The notes beneath the pieces were generated by a model that had not been told where the DNA came from, ran no database searches, and saw only the letters and a list, made by a program, of their open reading frames with translations. The translations under genes and the position numbers were made by a program. A stretch of DNA of 64,000 bases from Arthonia radiata (lineage: Eukaryota; Ascomycota; Arthoniomycetes; Arthoniales; Arthoniaceae). The stretch is from the NCBI GenBank assembly GCA_002989075.1, contig PSQN01000006.1:372001-436000 (forward strand). Reading direction: 5' to 3'. Shown here piece by piece: positions 1 through 12,000 of the stretch (positions within the stretch are counted from its first letter, which is position 1; each line of letters begins with the position of its first letter).

Positions 1-3000
1 AAGCAGGACCTTGAAATCCGGCAATTCGTCCTGCTTTAATGTATGCGCTACGGAGGGAGTAATATTTGCAAAATTGACGCCCGCCGTCTTCATGAACGCA
101 CTGATGTCACCCATGATGTCCTCATCCGAAGGCACACAGACACAGCCACCGGACATGAGCGTGGTCAAAATGTCCTCGACACTGGGGTCGAACACGTAGG
201 GTGCGAACTGCAACACGCGAGAATCAGATCCTCGTTTGATCAAAGGAGCGCGAGCTATAGCACCGGTTGCAAAGCTCTTATGTTGTACTGCAAAGGCTTT
301 GGGGGTACCCGTGGTTCCTGATGTGGTAAGTACATAAAGCAAGCTGTCCGGAGTGACAAGTCTGCACTGGGTCGCTGCAGCAGGTTGAAAAGTGTTGATA
401 GTTTTGTCGCTGACGACAATTGTCTGCCAGGGTGGATCCGGAAATATTTTGTCTTGCATGGAAGAACAGAGGACAACGTTGATCTTCGCATCGCGGGTAA
501 TGTCTTCCAGACGTGCTCGTGGATCTTTTGGTGACAAAGGTGCAAAGGCGCTGCCTGCTTTGATGATAGCTAAGATACTCAATGGCGCCCACATTGATTT
601 CTCGAAGAGGACACCAACAACACTCCCTGGTTGCACACCCCACCGGGCCATCTCTCCTGCTAAGCCGTCGGACAACTTGTCCAAGGCTGCGTACTCCAGG
701 CCGCCGTGCCTAGAATATATGGCTGGAGAGGTTGGGCAGCGTTTTATTTGCTCTTGAATCAACTCATGAACGCAGACTTTAAAAGCTTTATGAGGCCTTG
801 CGTTCCACCAAGACATGGCGGACTTGTCTGCTTTGCTCGCGAGATCTAGGTCACCAACTCTAGTGTCTCTAGTCACTGCGCTAAGTTCACTGAAGGTCTG
901 CTCGAATTGCTCAAGGATTCTTCGAGTTTGTAGGGGAGAGATGACAGCGCTGTCAAATGTGGCGATGATCTCGACTTGTGATTTTCCAGGCGCAAGGGTA
1001 AGAACTAGCGGGTATTCATGTAAGGATCGCTCGACTTCTACTAGTCTTATGCCATCCTCATCTGACGTTTTCGCTGTCTCAACTTGAACAATCAAAAGCG
1101 TGCGGAACGAGGCGGCGTTTTTGACGTCCTGGTCGATGGCTAGGATCCGCGAGAGGCCAAATTGCTCGTATGGCATCATGGTCGAGAACTGTTCTTGGAG
1201 GCCGTCTAAAAAGCTGGAGACTGTTTGGGCACGGTCAACTCTGACCCGAATGGGCAAAGTTGTGACTGTGGGGCCAACAACATCTTGCAGCTCAGAAGGT
1301 AAGGAATTGCGTCCATGGAGGGAATTCCCGAACGTGATGTCGTCGGAACCTTCATATTCTGAGAGTAGCAGAGCCCAGGATGCTCTAGCCATAATCGTTG
1401 CAGTGGTACCAATGGCGGTCCCCGTTGGGGCTGCGATGGTATGCCGCAAACATGTTCCATCTGCTGCCAGATGTCCAGCCCGTGGAAGGTTAGGAAATGA
1501 TGGCGTTGGTGCACTTCTCAGTTGCTCTTGCCAAAATCGACCACACTCATCTTGGTCCAGGACCTCGCAAAATTGCACGAACGTCTCATAGCCGCTTATT
1601 TGTCCCACCGACTCTGTGTTGGGGTGATGATACTCAGTGCGAATGTGATCAACCACGGATTCCAAGCTCCATCCATCGAAGACCGCGTGGTGGAGCGTCC
1701 AGACGAGATGAGACTGACCTGATGATGGATCTCGTACGTGGTGATGCCTGGCTAGAGGCTGACCAGACTGAAAAGAAGCCGCTTTATCTGCAGCTAGAAA
1801 TGGTGCTAGCTCTTGCTTGACCGTTGTCCACTCCGCTTGATGTCGACTCACCACCTGCACAAGGCTGGAAGAGGAGGGCACTATTGTCGTTCTCAGTATT
1901 GGAAAGGCGCTAATTGCACTCTTGCATGCCGTCTTGAATCTTTCGATATTCACAGCAGCTGAGAGATGGAATACGAACTGGCTCGAGTACAGGGACGGTA
2001 GCGCTAGCGATACCGAAAACAAGCCTGCTTGGAGAGCTGTGCAAGGGAAGACACCCTCGACATCCTCTCGATCGTAACCATGGTTTTCCAGTGCGGACCA
2101 GATCTGTGATGACTCATCTTGTGCAAGCGAAAGTGAGGCTGAGACGCCGTTTGGTTTGAGATCATTCTCATCGGCGGCGGCGGCAGTGACAGCAGGAGCT
2201 TCCTGCATTGCCATGGCCATGCCAGATAGCTTTGGATTCCTGAACACTTTTTCTGTGGTCAAATGATAACCTTCCTTATTGGCCATTGTTACTACTTTCA
2301 TAGCCCTGAGCGAGTCCCCGCCAAGTCGAAAGAAGTGTGCGTCTGGCGCGAGACTCCGGTTCGTAAATTGAAGGACCTGTCTCCAGATCTGGGCCAGTAC
2401 CGCTTCTACAGGTGAAAGGTCATCATCGTTCCCATGATCTGTTCGAAATTTGGAATAATGATCCTTGCCGAGACACAAGAGCATGCGTCGGTCGAGTTTC
2501 CCCGTAGGAGTGAGGGGCACCTCCTTCAGAGGTATCCAGGCGACCGGCGACATGTAGGAGGGAAGCTCCTCTGCGATGCGTACACGAATTGCTTCGACTT
2601 CTAGCTCCATCGAACGAGCCATAAGTGCGGTGTCACCATTAAGCTGCCGTTGGAGACTGCCTTGGGTATTGGGATTGTAGAAGAAGCCAGTCAGGTTGTC
2701 AGTCCCATGTAGATCGAGCACTTCCAGGAAAACATGTGCTCCAGGGAGTCGAGTGTGCTGTTGCAGTTTGGTCTCAATATCCTCAAGCTCTATACGTTGG
2801 CCACGAAGTTTGACCTGGCGGTCACGTCGACCTACGAAGACGATTTCGCCGTTATTGGCAAATTGTGCCATATCGCCGGTTCTATAGCACCGTCCCAACT
2901 GTTCTAGGCTCGAATTCCAATCTTGTGCCCATGGTGGGGAATCATGGAATAGTCCTGCACTGTCCACTTGGTTGTTGATGTAATTCCGCGCTATTCCAGG

Positions 3001-4638
3001 GCTTTCCACTACTAGTTCCTCTATAGCTCCTACTGGAGCAAGCTTATTCGGATTGTCTAGGAGCGCAATCCAAGCACGGCTGTTCATGGGGAACCCAACC
3101 CTAATTGCGTCATCGTCCGCGCGAATGGCTCTCTTAGCGACGCAGGCCACTGTAGTTTCCGCAGGGCCGTAGACTATAACGAAGTGTAGTACACCTCCCC
3201 ACACCGCCACAAGATCTTGGGTCACTCGCTCACCGCCAGAGATGAGTGTTGTCAGACACGGTACATCGGATGGTGACAACAATCGCAACACTGTAGGAGT
3301 GAGTAGGACAGCGTTGGCCCTGAAGTTGCGTATTGATTCTGTCAACTTATTCAAACGATCTCCATCCGAAGGAATACACACGCAACCGCCACATATCAAC
3401 GTCATCAGCATCTCTCCGAAGGCTGCATCGAACGCGTAAGACGAGAATTGGTAATATCGAGTCATGTTGCTTATGCCGGAGAGCTTAGCCAAGGCCAACA
3501 GACTGGAGCAAATCGATTTGTGTTCAAGTTGGATTCCTTTCGGCGTACCTGTGGTACCGGACGTGAAGATAACGGCTGCCACAGCGGTGGCACTGACCTT
3601 TATCTGATGACGTTCGTTCCCCGCGGAAGTCGACATTGATGAATGAGATACAACAATCACGCGAGATGCAAAGCTCGTTGCTCTGTCTCTTTGCGTAGAT
3701 GAGCTAAGCACGATATCGGCCTTGACCTCACTCGCTAGTGTCTGGAGTCGACTTGTGGGATGCGAAACGTCCATGAGCATGAACGAGCACCCACTCTTAA
3801 GAACTCCCAGCATGGCAACAACAGTCCAGAGCGTTTTTTCGAAGCACAGAGGGATACAATCTCCCGATTGAACTCTCGCCTCAAGCAGAATGGAGGACAG
3901 ACGCGAGGACAGAGAGTCAAGCTCTGCGTATGTAAGCACGCCGTCCCAAGACTCCACAGCCTTTGAGTTTGGCGTCTCGAGCGCTCTCTGTGCAAAAATG
4001 TCATGAACTGTAGATAACACAATTGAAGGGGCTTGCTGGTTCCATCGCTGCAGGTCTCGTCGATCCAGATCGCAGATCAAGTCGAGGTCCTGCAGTCTCC
4101 GGCCATCACTCACTGCAACCAGCAATTGTCTGGTAACATGCATCATTTGACTGAGAAATCTCGTTGCGATCGGAGAGCCCTCTCCGTGGATTCCTAGACC
4201 TAGCGAAACGGATCTTTTTGACTTCTCTACCGTGCAGAAAATTTGACGTGGGATAGAAGCGCCGTCTGGCCTTTCTTCGGTAGCTGAGCCAGTTGTCACT
4301 CCGCGGTAGGTATTCCAACTCTCCAAACTGTCTGTATACATCCAGAAGGTATGCATCTCGTCTGTCGATGCTCTGTCCATCGGATGAGAGCTTTCAATGC
4401 TTTTGAGAAGATCGTGCGTACTGCTTTCTTGATCAAATTGAAGGCGAACATCCCAGAGTCGCCCGGATGTACTGGTGCGGACATGTATTGCGGGTGTCGG
4501 AGTTTGTAAATGGATAGAAAGTAGAACTCCCAAGCTACCAGCGACCGCAATCCACGCCGGCCATCTGTCGTTTTCAACGTGAAACTCCTCTTGCACACTG
4601 GCTTGATGATCTAAGAACATTTCCGCGGCGATCGCCAT
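1..4638 (-). CDS. Non-ribosomal peptide synthetase, C-terminal part beyond window
   Basis: Continuous intronless frame on the minus strand from ATG 4638 to base 1 (1546 codons, no stop), so the gene continues past the left edge. Domain order: a partial condensation domain (about residues 20-200), A1 (about 209-700; core TSGTTGTPKG, YGPAE, YRTGD, terminal GKLDRR), a T domain (LGGDS, Ser near 776), a full C domain (HHAVFDG near 985), then A2 from about 1290 (core TSGTTGTPKA), cut by the edge. By eye the A1 pocket reads D-A-G-T-I-G-V-V-A-K. No epimerase or methyltransferase domain is seen in this part. The frame stays open for about 70 bp upstream of the ATG, so a short upstream exon is possible. 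It assembles at least two residues of a peptide in the cytosol; the product is unknown. It is divergent from the second NRPS and probably shares its promoter. Confidence 0.93.
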   Translation of the reverse strand, partial: MAIAAEMFLDHQASVQEEFHVENDRWPAWIAVAGSLGVLLSIHLQTPTPAIHVRTSTSGRLWDVRLQFDQESSTHDLLKSIESSHPMDRASTDEMHTFWMYTDSLESWNTYRGVTTGSATEERPDGASIPRQIFCTVEKSKRSVSLGLGIHGEGSPIATRFLSQMMHVTRQLLVAVSDGRRLQDLDLICDLDRRDLQRWNQQAPSIVLSTVHDIFAQRALETPNSKAVESWDGVLTYAELDSLSSRLSSILLEARVQSGDCIPLCFEKTLWTVVAMLGVLKSGCSFMLMDVSHPTSRLQTLASEVKADIVLSSSTQRDRATSFASRVIVVSHSSMSTSAGNERHQIKVSATAVAAVIFTSGTTGTPKGIQLEHKSICSSLLALAKLSGISNMTRYYQFSSYAFDAAFGEMLMTLICGGCVCIPSDGDRLNKLTESIRNFRANAVLLTPTVLRLLSPSDVPCLTTLISGGERVTQDLVAVWGGVLHFVIVYGPAETTVACVAKRAIRADDDAIRVGFPMNSRAWIALLDNPNKLAPVGAIEELVVESPGIARNYINNQVDSAGLFHDSPPWAQDWNSSLEQLGRCYRTGDMAQFANNGEIVFVGRRDRQVKLRGQRIELEDIETKLQQHTRLPGAHVFLEVLDLHGTDNLTGFFYNPNTQGSLQRQLNGDTALMARSMELEVEAIRVRIAEELPSYMSPVAWIPLKEVPLTPTGKLDRRMLLCLGKDHYSKFRTDHGNDDDLSPVEAVLAQIWRQVLQFTNRSLAPDAHFFRLGGDSLRAMKVVTMANKEGYHLTTEKVFRNPKLSGMAMAMQEAPAVTAAAADENDLKPNGVSASLSLAQDESSQIWSALENHGYDREDVEGVFPCTALQAGLFSVSLALPSLYSSQFVFHLSAAVNIERFKTACKSAISAFPILRTTIVPSSSSLVQVVSRHQAEWTTVKQELAPFLAADKAASFQSGQPLARHHHVRDPSSGQSHLVWTLHHAVFDGWSLESVVDHIRTEYHHPNTESVGQISGYETFVQFCEVLDQDECGRFWQEQLRSAPTPSFPNLPRAGHLAADGTCLRHTIAAPTGTAIGTTATIMARASWALLLSEYEGSDDITFGNSLHGRNSLPSELQDVVGPTVTTLPIRVRVDRAQTVSSFLDGLQEQFSTMMPYEQFGLSRILAIDQDVKNAASFRTLLIVQVETAKTSDEDGIRLVEVERSLHEYPLVLTLAPGKSQVEIIATFDSAVISPLQTRRILEQFEQTFSELSAVTRDTRVGDLDLASKADKSAMSWWNARPHKAFKVCVHELIQEQIKRCPTSPAIYSRHGGLEYAALDKLSDGLAGEMARWGVQPGSVVGVLFEKSMWAPLSILAIIKAGSAFAPLSPKDPRARLEDITRDAKINVVLCSSMQDKIFPDPPWQTIVVSDKTINTFQPAAATQCRLVTPDSLLYVLTTSGTTGTPKAFAVQHKSFATGAIARAPLIKRGSDSRVLQFAPYVFDPSVEDILTTLMSGGCVCVPSDEDIMGDISAFMKTAGVNFANITPSVAHTLKQDELPDFKVLL

Positions 4639-6063
4639 GTTTGTGATTCGGTGCGATGCCGTTTGGGCGATTTGTTTTACAACAGAAGGAATGGCTTGAA
4701 CGTCTGAGGTTTACGCACGTATGTTGATCGTAGATTCTGGCATGCTTTCCTGCATCAAGGTTCTGGGATTGTAGCCGACTAGCGCGGGATTGCTTCTAAC
4801 ATGCGACACGAGCATAAGGTCGACATCTCCTTGTCTGCTTACCCGCAATGTAGAGGCATAGCGTTGCCGCTAAGTGTGCCGCCTTGATTGATCCACATCA
4901 GCACTAGAACCAAGGTTGACTGCACGAGTGCACTGCGCCGCCGCCTCATGAGTGCTTAGCGTTGCCGCTGCATAGTTTAATCGATTGCCTGTTATGCCAT
5001 CGATGGTACACGCTTTACTAGGCCAACTGCACGCTTATGACCTCAAGTCTTGCATGCCTTTTGAGTAGGTGGCTCAATTGCTAGCGAATAGCCGCGCGGA
5101 AACGGCCGCGCTCGCTCCATTTGGGGCCCTCATTGACTGGGACGCTTATGTGTCTGCGTGTGTTGAGAGTCTCGTCGGATCGAGTGTTGCCTTGGCAAAG
5201 TGAGTGCCACCGAGGTCAGGCGGGGATACTGCGGACTCTGCGACGCCGAGAAAAGGTCAATACAACATGGGATCGACCGACGCAGAGGAGACAGCTCTCC
5301 GGCACACCCCGCCGTGTATGGCTGGTTTCCAATTTGCATGTTAGACAGGCTTGGGGTTTATGGTTTCCAACTGGCACAGTATCTGCACGGTATGAGATTC
5401 TGCCCTCAAAGTATATGATGGGACGTTGGGTGCACGCGTCGTTGGCAAGAGCGACGCGTTCGAATTGTCACGACCTGCCAATCGTGGCAGCCCAGGCGCC
5501 CGATGAAGTTTAGCGCCATATTGCTCCCGCATTCCAATCTCATTCCAATCTCACTCAGCCTGCGCAGACCCTTCCTTTGGCAGTACGTCGTTTCGTACTA
5601 TTGAATGGGTTCTTCGAATGCTACTAGAGACGATGCTGTGCGCTTGAACAACGCCGAACATGACGTGTATTACCAGCATCAGAAGCGCGCCGCTTAATGC
5701 GTGCACCCGTACGAGTGTTGTGTACTTGGGCGATAGAGCTGACAACCGTTCAGAGCATGGTGTTGCCGCGCGCTTATCACCAACAACTATCGTGAGGAAG
5801 AAGAGGACGCGACATGCACGAAAGAAGGTCGGCAAGATGTAAGCCCATCAAGTGTCGGAAAAGGTAATGTTTCCGTCTCGGCGGCAACGCTAAACCATGT
5901 CCACGAGGCTGATTCTGCACGACTACGTTAGCACTGAATTCGCGATGACTATTTTTCTTCGGCAAGTGTGCCTAGGACACACAACACACCAACTCAATAC
6001 CACATCACTTCGACGTTCCTCGTTACGCACTATAGGCAAGACAGACGCACAGGTGTTCGTAGA
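4639..6063. promoter_or_regulatory. Shared divergent NRPS promoter region
   Basis: This 1.4 kb lies between two outward-facing NRPS genes and holds no convincing gene; its small frames lack family motifs. It has two exact copies of TAGCGTTGCCGCT (4859-4871 and 4957-4969) and an inverted repeat ACGCGTCG / CGACGCGT (5434-5441 and 5452-5459, 10-bp spacer). Such paired sites could bind a cluster regulator, but no regulator gene is present in the window, so the role is inferred. Confidence 0.5.
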
Positions 6064-9000
6064 ATGGTTACTCTGCATGATCCTGAACGAGTTTCCCATG
6101 CCACACATCTCAACAAGGGCGAATCACTCTGTGTAGCCAAGGAATACCGACATTCCGGCAGGCATAGCGAACATGATCTGTTTTTGAGAGAGGACGTCCC
6201 TCATTCAAAGTCGAGACTTCTCGCTAGTAGGCCTACAGGCAATCATCAACATCGAGCATACAAGTCGATCGATCATGTAGTACAAGACATAGAATGGCCC
6301 AAGAATGTCGCGCCATACATTGTGGTTCAATCTGCGTGGGCAATACTTCTTTCTTGGTATGGCGAGTCAGCCGAGACTGCGTTCGGGATCGTGGTACGTG
6401 GAAATGAGGATCCGGTGTCGGGGACAGAACCGCTTGCTGGAAAAACTACCATAATCATTCCCGTTCGTGTTGCGGTCGAGAGCTGCGAGACCTTAAAGAC
6501 ACTAGAGCAGCAAATACGACAGCAAGCTATAGACTCTGCTCCAGTCGTACAGGCAGGGCGACAGGACACACGGCACCTCAACGAGGAGGCTGATCTCGAT
6601 TGGCAATCACGATCGGTGCTGACGGTGCAGATCACGACTGAGGCTGATGATCCAAGTGCCTCGAAGCCTATTCGCAGGCAACGGGCGCAATCTCAATGTA
6701 AACCGAATGAGCGGAGAGCCAATGAGATTGGACTGTCTGATAGTGACGATACCGATCTTGAGATCTTCGACACGTACGCAATCACTCTCCACTGTCAAGT
6801 ACGGAGATCTTCCCTACTTCTGAGAATGGTGTTCAATGCAAGTATACTCAGCGAGCAGGTCGCAATACAAGCAACGCACCACTTCGATCACATTCTGCGC
6901 CAGATCTGCCGTGCCGATAGTGCCAGCACCAAAATCAATGATCTCGACGTGATGAGTACGGAGGACTTACGTCGAGTCTGGAACTGGAACGCGAAGGTAC
7001 CTGAGGCGACACATGCATGCGTTCACGACCTGTTTGCCGAGAGCGTTCGTCGATATCACCATAGGCCCGCTATTTGCGCCTGGGATGGCGAATTGAACTA
7101 CGAGCAAATGGACAGCCTCTCAACCCAATTATCACATCGCCTAATTCACATGGGTGTTCGTCCTGGAGATGTGCTCCCGTTGTGTTTTGAGAAGTCCATG
7201 TGGATGCCAGTCACGCAATTTGCTGTTATGAAGGCAGGTGCGGCATCCATGGGAATTGACCCTTCCCAGCCGAAGGAACGCATCAAGACGATGACAGAAA
7301 GTGTTGAGTCTGGGCTTATCTTATGCGCTCCGTCGACGACTTCCCTGATTTATTCCATCACTGGGCGAAAACCATTCGTTGTGGAGAACGAGACCGTAGC
7401 AAACTCTATCGGAAAAGGAGACGAGGAAAGTTTTGAGACAATTTTGCCCCACGTCAAGCCGAGTGACCTACTCTATGTGGTATTTACTTCTGGAACTACG
7501 GGTGTCCCTAAGGGTGCAATGATAACACACTCGAATGCTGCATCAGCAGTACAACTTCAGAGAGACCTCCTGCATATCACACCAACGTCAAGGGTTGCAA
7601 ATTTCTGTTCATATGCTTGGGATGTAGCTTGGTCCGATCTCATTCACACACTCGCCGCGGGAGCCTGCCTCTGCATACCGTCTGAATATACCAGAAAGCA
7701 TGACCTTGTCGATTTCATGATCAAGAAACAGGTGACTTGGGTGGAACTTACCCCATCGGTCGCCGCGATTTTGGAGTTGAATGCAGTACCAACGCTTGAT
7801 ACTGTCATCCTACTCGGCGAACTCGTAGATTTCGACAAGTTACCACACCTGCGAGGAGTTCCAAACACAATTATTACATATGGGCCAACTGAGTGTACAG
7901 TAACGGCTACAGGAGTTGTCAGGAACTTTGACACTGCCAAAGCAAGTATCGGCTGGGCATGTGGAGCAACGACTTGGGTTGTCGACCCCAATGGAGATGC
8001 CCTCACGCCCGTCGGCTTATGCGGAGAGCTGCTCGTCGAAGGACCACTGGTTGGAAGGGGATATCTTAACAACGCTGAAAAGACGGCAGCTTCTTTCATT
8101 GAGGATCCAAGTTGGTTGCTTCGTGGTGGGCCAGGTATGGAAGGCCGCCGCGGACGGCTTTATCGGACAAGGGACCTCGTCCGATATAACGACGACGGTC
8201 AACTGATTTATCTCGGGAGAAAGGATAGTCAGGTCAAGATCAATGGTCATCGTACGGAGTTAGGCGACGTTGAACACCACATCTGTCGAGTTCTTGAACA
8301 GGTTCCGACAATGACAGGTGCTGTTGCAGAAGTTGTCACCCCAAAAGCCACGCAACGCCCGATATTGGTGGCTTTTCTGCTCATGTCTAAGGTGAGCGCG
8401 GATGAACTAGGAAAACAAGCTGCCTCGATCATCGAAACCGTGGAGCTCGAAATGAGCAAGAGAGTGCCAAGCTACATGGTCCCAGGTGTATACATTCCCA
8501 TAAGTGAACTTCCAATGACGTCCAATGGCAAAACAGACCGAAGGGCACTTCAAAAGATGGGAGCCACACTGAATCCTAAATCACTTGCGTCCCTGTATGC
8601 TACCAAGTCCGCACAGCACATTGAACCAAGTGGTGAGCCTGAGAAGCAGCTGAGGGAGGTTTGGGCGTCAATACTCAACCTTCCAGTGAGCGACATTGGT
8701 GCTGAAGACCACTTCGTGCGCCTTGGTGGTGATTCTGTTGCCGCGATGCGGCTAGTCGCGGCTGTGAGAAGGGAGGGGAAGGTGTTGACAGTCCCGGATA
8801 TCTTCGGCCATCCAAGACTCCGAGAGATGGCCAATCTCATCTCGCAAAGCGAATTAGTATCCGGATCTATGCAGTCGTTTTCCTTGTTGAAGACAGGCGT
8901 AGAACGGGACGACGTCTGTCGCCAAGCAGCAGAATTGTGCTATGTGAGCGCTTCGCAAGTGGGCTCTTCACAGATCGAGGACATCTTCCCCTGCACAGCA

Positions 9001-12000
9001 CTTCAGGAAGGTCTGTTAGCCATGACCGCCAGGAGCCCGGGCAAGTATGTTTCGTGCCAAATCGCTGAGCTGAAAGATGAAGTTGACCTGGTGAGGTTTC
9101 AGGAGGCGTGGCAAACAGTCTCTGAAAGAGCTTCCGTTCTTCGCACTCGTATTGTTGACCTCCCGGGGCAAGGCCTAGTACAGGTCGTAATTGCGGGACC
9201 ATTGCAATGGCAGACTTACTCCTCTCTGAACGAATACCGAAACAAAGTGGGCGCTGGGAAGGACCTGTTGGAGAATGGTGTCCAGACTTCGATGGGCTTG
9301 GGCGCACCATTATCACATCTGGGAATCATAAATGATGGATCAGAGAGGAGGCAATTCGCATTGACTCAGCATCATGCGATATACGATGGCTGGTCCATGC
9401 CTATGCTACAAAGGGAGGTGGAGAAGGCATATCGAAATGAAAGAGGACAACTTTCCTCACTTCCACTTCAAGGTTTCGTGAAACATATGTTGGACCAATA
9501 TGGCGAAGCAGCGACGGCTTTCTGGAAGCGAAAGTTTGCTGGGGTAGAAGCATCGCAGTTCCCTGCCCTTCCAAACAAGACGTATCAGCCAGAGGCAGAT
9601 AAACTAATCATCCATTCGATCAGTAGCGTTCGTTGGCCCACTTGTGGGGTCACACCTTCTTCCGCACTTCGGACCGCTTGGGCGACGCTCGTCTCCTGGT
9701 ATGTGAGCTCCCCAGATGTAGCATTCGGAGCTGTCGTGTCCGGCCGCCAAGCTCCAATACCAGGGATCGAGGACATAGCAGGACCCACCATCGCCACTGT
9801 TCCGGTTCGCGTCTTGGTCCGTGGGACTATCGATGAACTACTACATCAGGTGCAGCAGCAGGCTATGGAAATGGTTCCGTTCGAGCAATACGGTTTGCAG
9901 CACATACGCCAGATCAGCCAAGACGCAAACCATGCGTGTGACTTCCAGACGCTTTTACTGATACATTCACCGGTCGAGGCCAGCACAGTAGACAGCCCCG
10001 TTTTCAAAACCGATCTCGATCAGCAACAAGGTCTTCACGCAGAGAACTCGTATGCGATGATGCTTACTTGCCAAATGTCGGAGTCGAGCTTGCACATGCA
10101 GTTGAGTTTCGATTCCAGCGTCGTCAAAGAGGAGTGTGCGACACGGCTCTTTCAGCAGCTAGAGCACATACTTGGTCAAATTGGCTCCGTCTCTGGCTCT
10201 ACGGAAATGGGCCAATTGTACAGAGTCAGCGAGCGAGACTTGAAAGACATCTGGCAGTGGAACGCGACGGTGCCGAACACAGTGGTTGGTTGTGTTCACA
10301 GCATTTTCGCAGAGAGAGTCTCTGAAACCCCCGACGCGATCGCCGTATGCGCATGGGATGGCGAGCTGACGTATGGTCAGCTCCATCAAGCTGCCACATT
10401 GCTGGCAAGCCACTTTGTTAGCTCGGAGCTCAAAATTGGACCAGGTGTTATCGTACCACTGTACTTCGAGAAACCATTGTGGGTACCCGTAGCAATACTT
10501 GCAGTAATGCAAGCCGGTGCTGCGTCTGTCCTTCTGGACTCAACATTGCCTCGACATCGGCTGAAGAGTATTGTCAGCCAACTATCAGCCAGTGTTATAT
10601 TGACATCGAAGTCATGCGCGAAGCTCGCGGCCGAGATCACTGATGCCCCGAAGGTAGAAGTGGGCGGTCCTCTGAATCAGTTTCAGCGATTCCAACCGAT
10701 CCGACAACTGCCGACAGTCAGCCCTTCATCCACCCTTTACATTGTCTTCACGTCTGGAAGTACAGGCGCTCCCAAGGGAGCAATCATCACCCACGCCAAT
10801 TTCTGCAGCGCGATTCGGCACCATCAACAAGAGCTCGGGCTCGAAAGATCCTCGCGAGTTTTCGACTATACATCGTACTCCTTCGATGTTGCATGGTCGA
10901 ATGTACTACACACCTTGACCATCGGTGCATGTCTCTGCATCCCCTCGGAGTACGAACGCACAGCAGATATCAATGGCACCATCCATCGGCTACGAGCAGA
11001 TTTCATCCATCTCACCCCAACTGTTGGACGATCGCTCGATCCTGCAACATTGAAAGGCCTGAAGAAGGTTTTGTTCATTGGCGAGGCGCTCAAGGCCAGT
11101 GATGTAGCCAGGTGGAAGACTTCCGGTGCTGAGATATACAATACATATGGCCCTGCTGAATGCACTGTCACGAGCACGGTCGAAAATGTCCATCCAGGCC
11201 AGGTAGAGGAGTCCGGGAGCAACTTCAGTGGCCCTGGTATCGGCAAAGGTGTTGGCGCGTTAGCTTGGGTAGTCCAACCTTCTGCGTCTGACATGCTGGC
11301 TGCCATCGGGACTGTAGGAGAGCTATGGCTCGAAGGGCCGATAGTGGGCGCAGGCTATCTGGATAATGCTGAGATCACAGCCAATGCTTTCGTCGAAGAC
11401 CCCAAATGGCTATTGCGCGGAATTCCGGAACGGGTATCTGGTCGCCGTGGACGCCTTTACAGAACGGATGATCTAGTCTATTACAAACCAGACGGGTCTC
11501 TTGGGTTCATTGGGCGAAAAGATACGCAGGTCAAGATCAACGGCCAGCGCTTGGAGCTGGGAGAGGTTGAATACCACGTTCGTCAAATGCTCCCTGTTGA
11601 GGCAGTGTCACAGATCGTAGCGGACGTGATCATTCCGGATGCTACGCAAAGCCAGACTCTAGCGATCTTCCTGGCAATGTTCGACGACACCGGAGGAGCT
11701 GGACTGGTTGAGAGTACTGCCCTGATGATAGCGAACCTTCGTAAGGAGCTGCTAAAGCGACTGCCCTCATACATGGTCCCCAGTGCATACATTCCTCTTG
11801 CCAAGCTGCCCATGACCGCAACAGGGAAGACAGATCGACAGAAACTTCACGAACTAGGTAAAGCTTACAATCCACTGGCGCTTTTGTCTTCAAACGCATC
11901 GACCTCTGTTACTATGCTAACCGATACGGCGAGAACACTACGAGATATATGGGCTAGGCTGCTTGATATTGAATCTGATCTTATTACTGCAGATCAACAT

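Noticed and set aside
392-1591. Plus-strand frames of 107-163 codons
   Set aside because: Antisense shadows of the NRPS frame on the minus strand, which carries all expected motifs.
5121-5513. 130-codon plus-strand frame in the NRPS promoter
   Set aside because: No domain or signal, overlaps other frames on both strands, and lies in a divergent promoter.
5968-6063. GTG as start of the second NRPS
   Set aside because: Fungal nuclear genes rarely start at GTG; the first in-frame ATG is at 6064. An upstream exon cannot be excluded.
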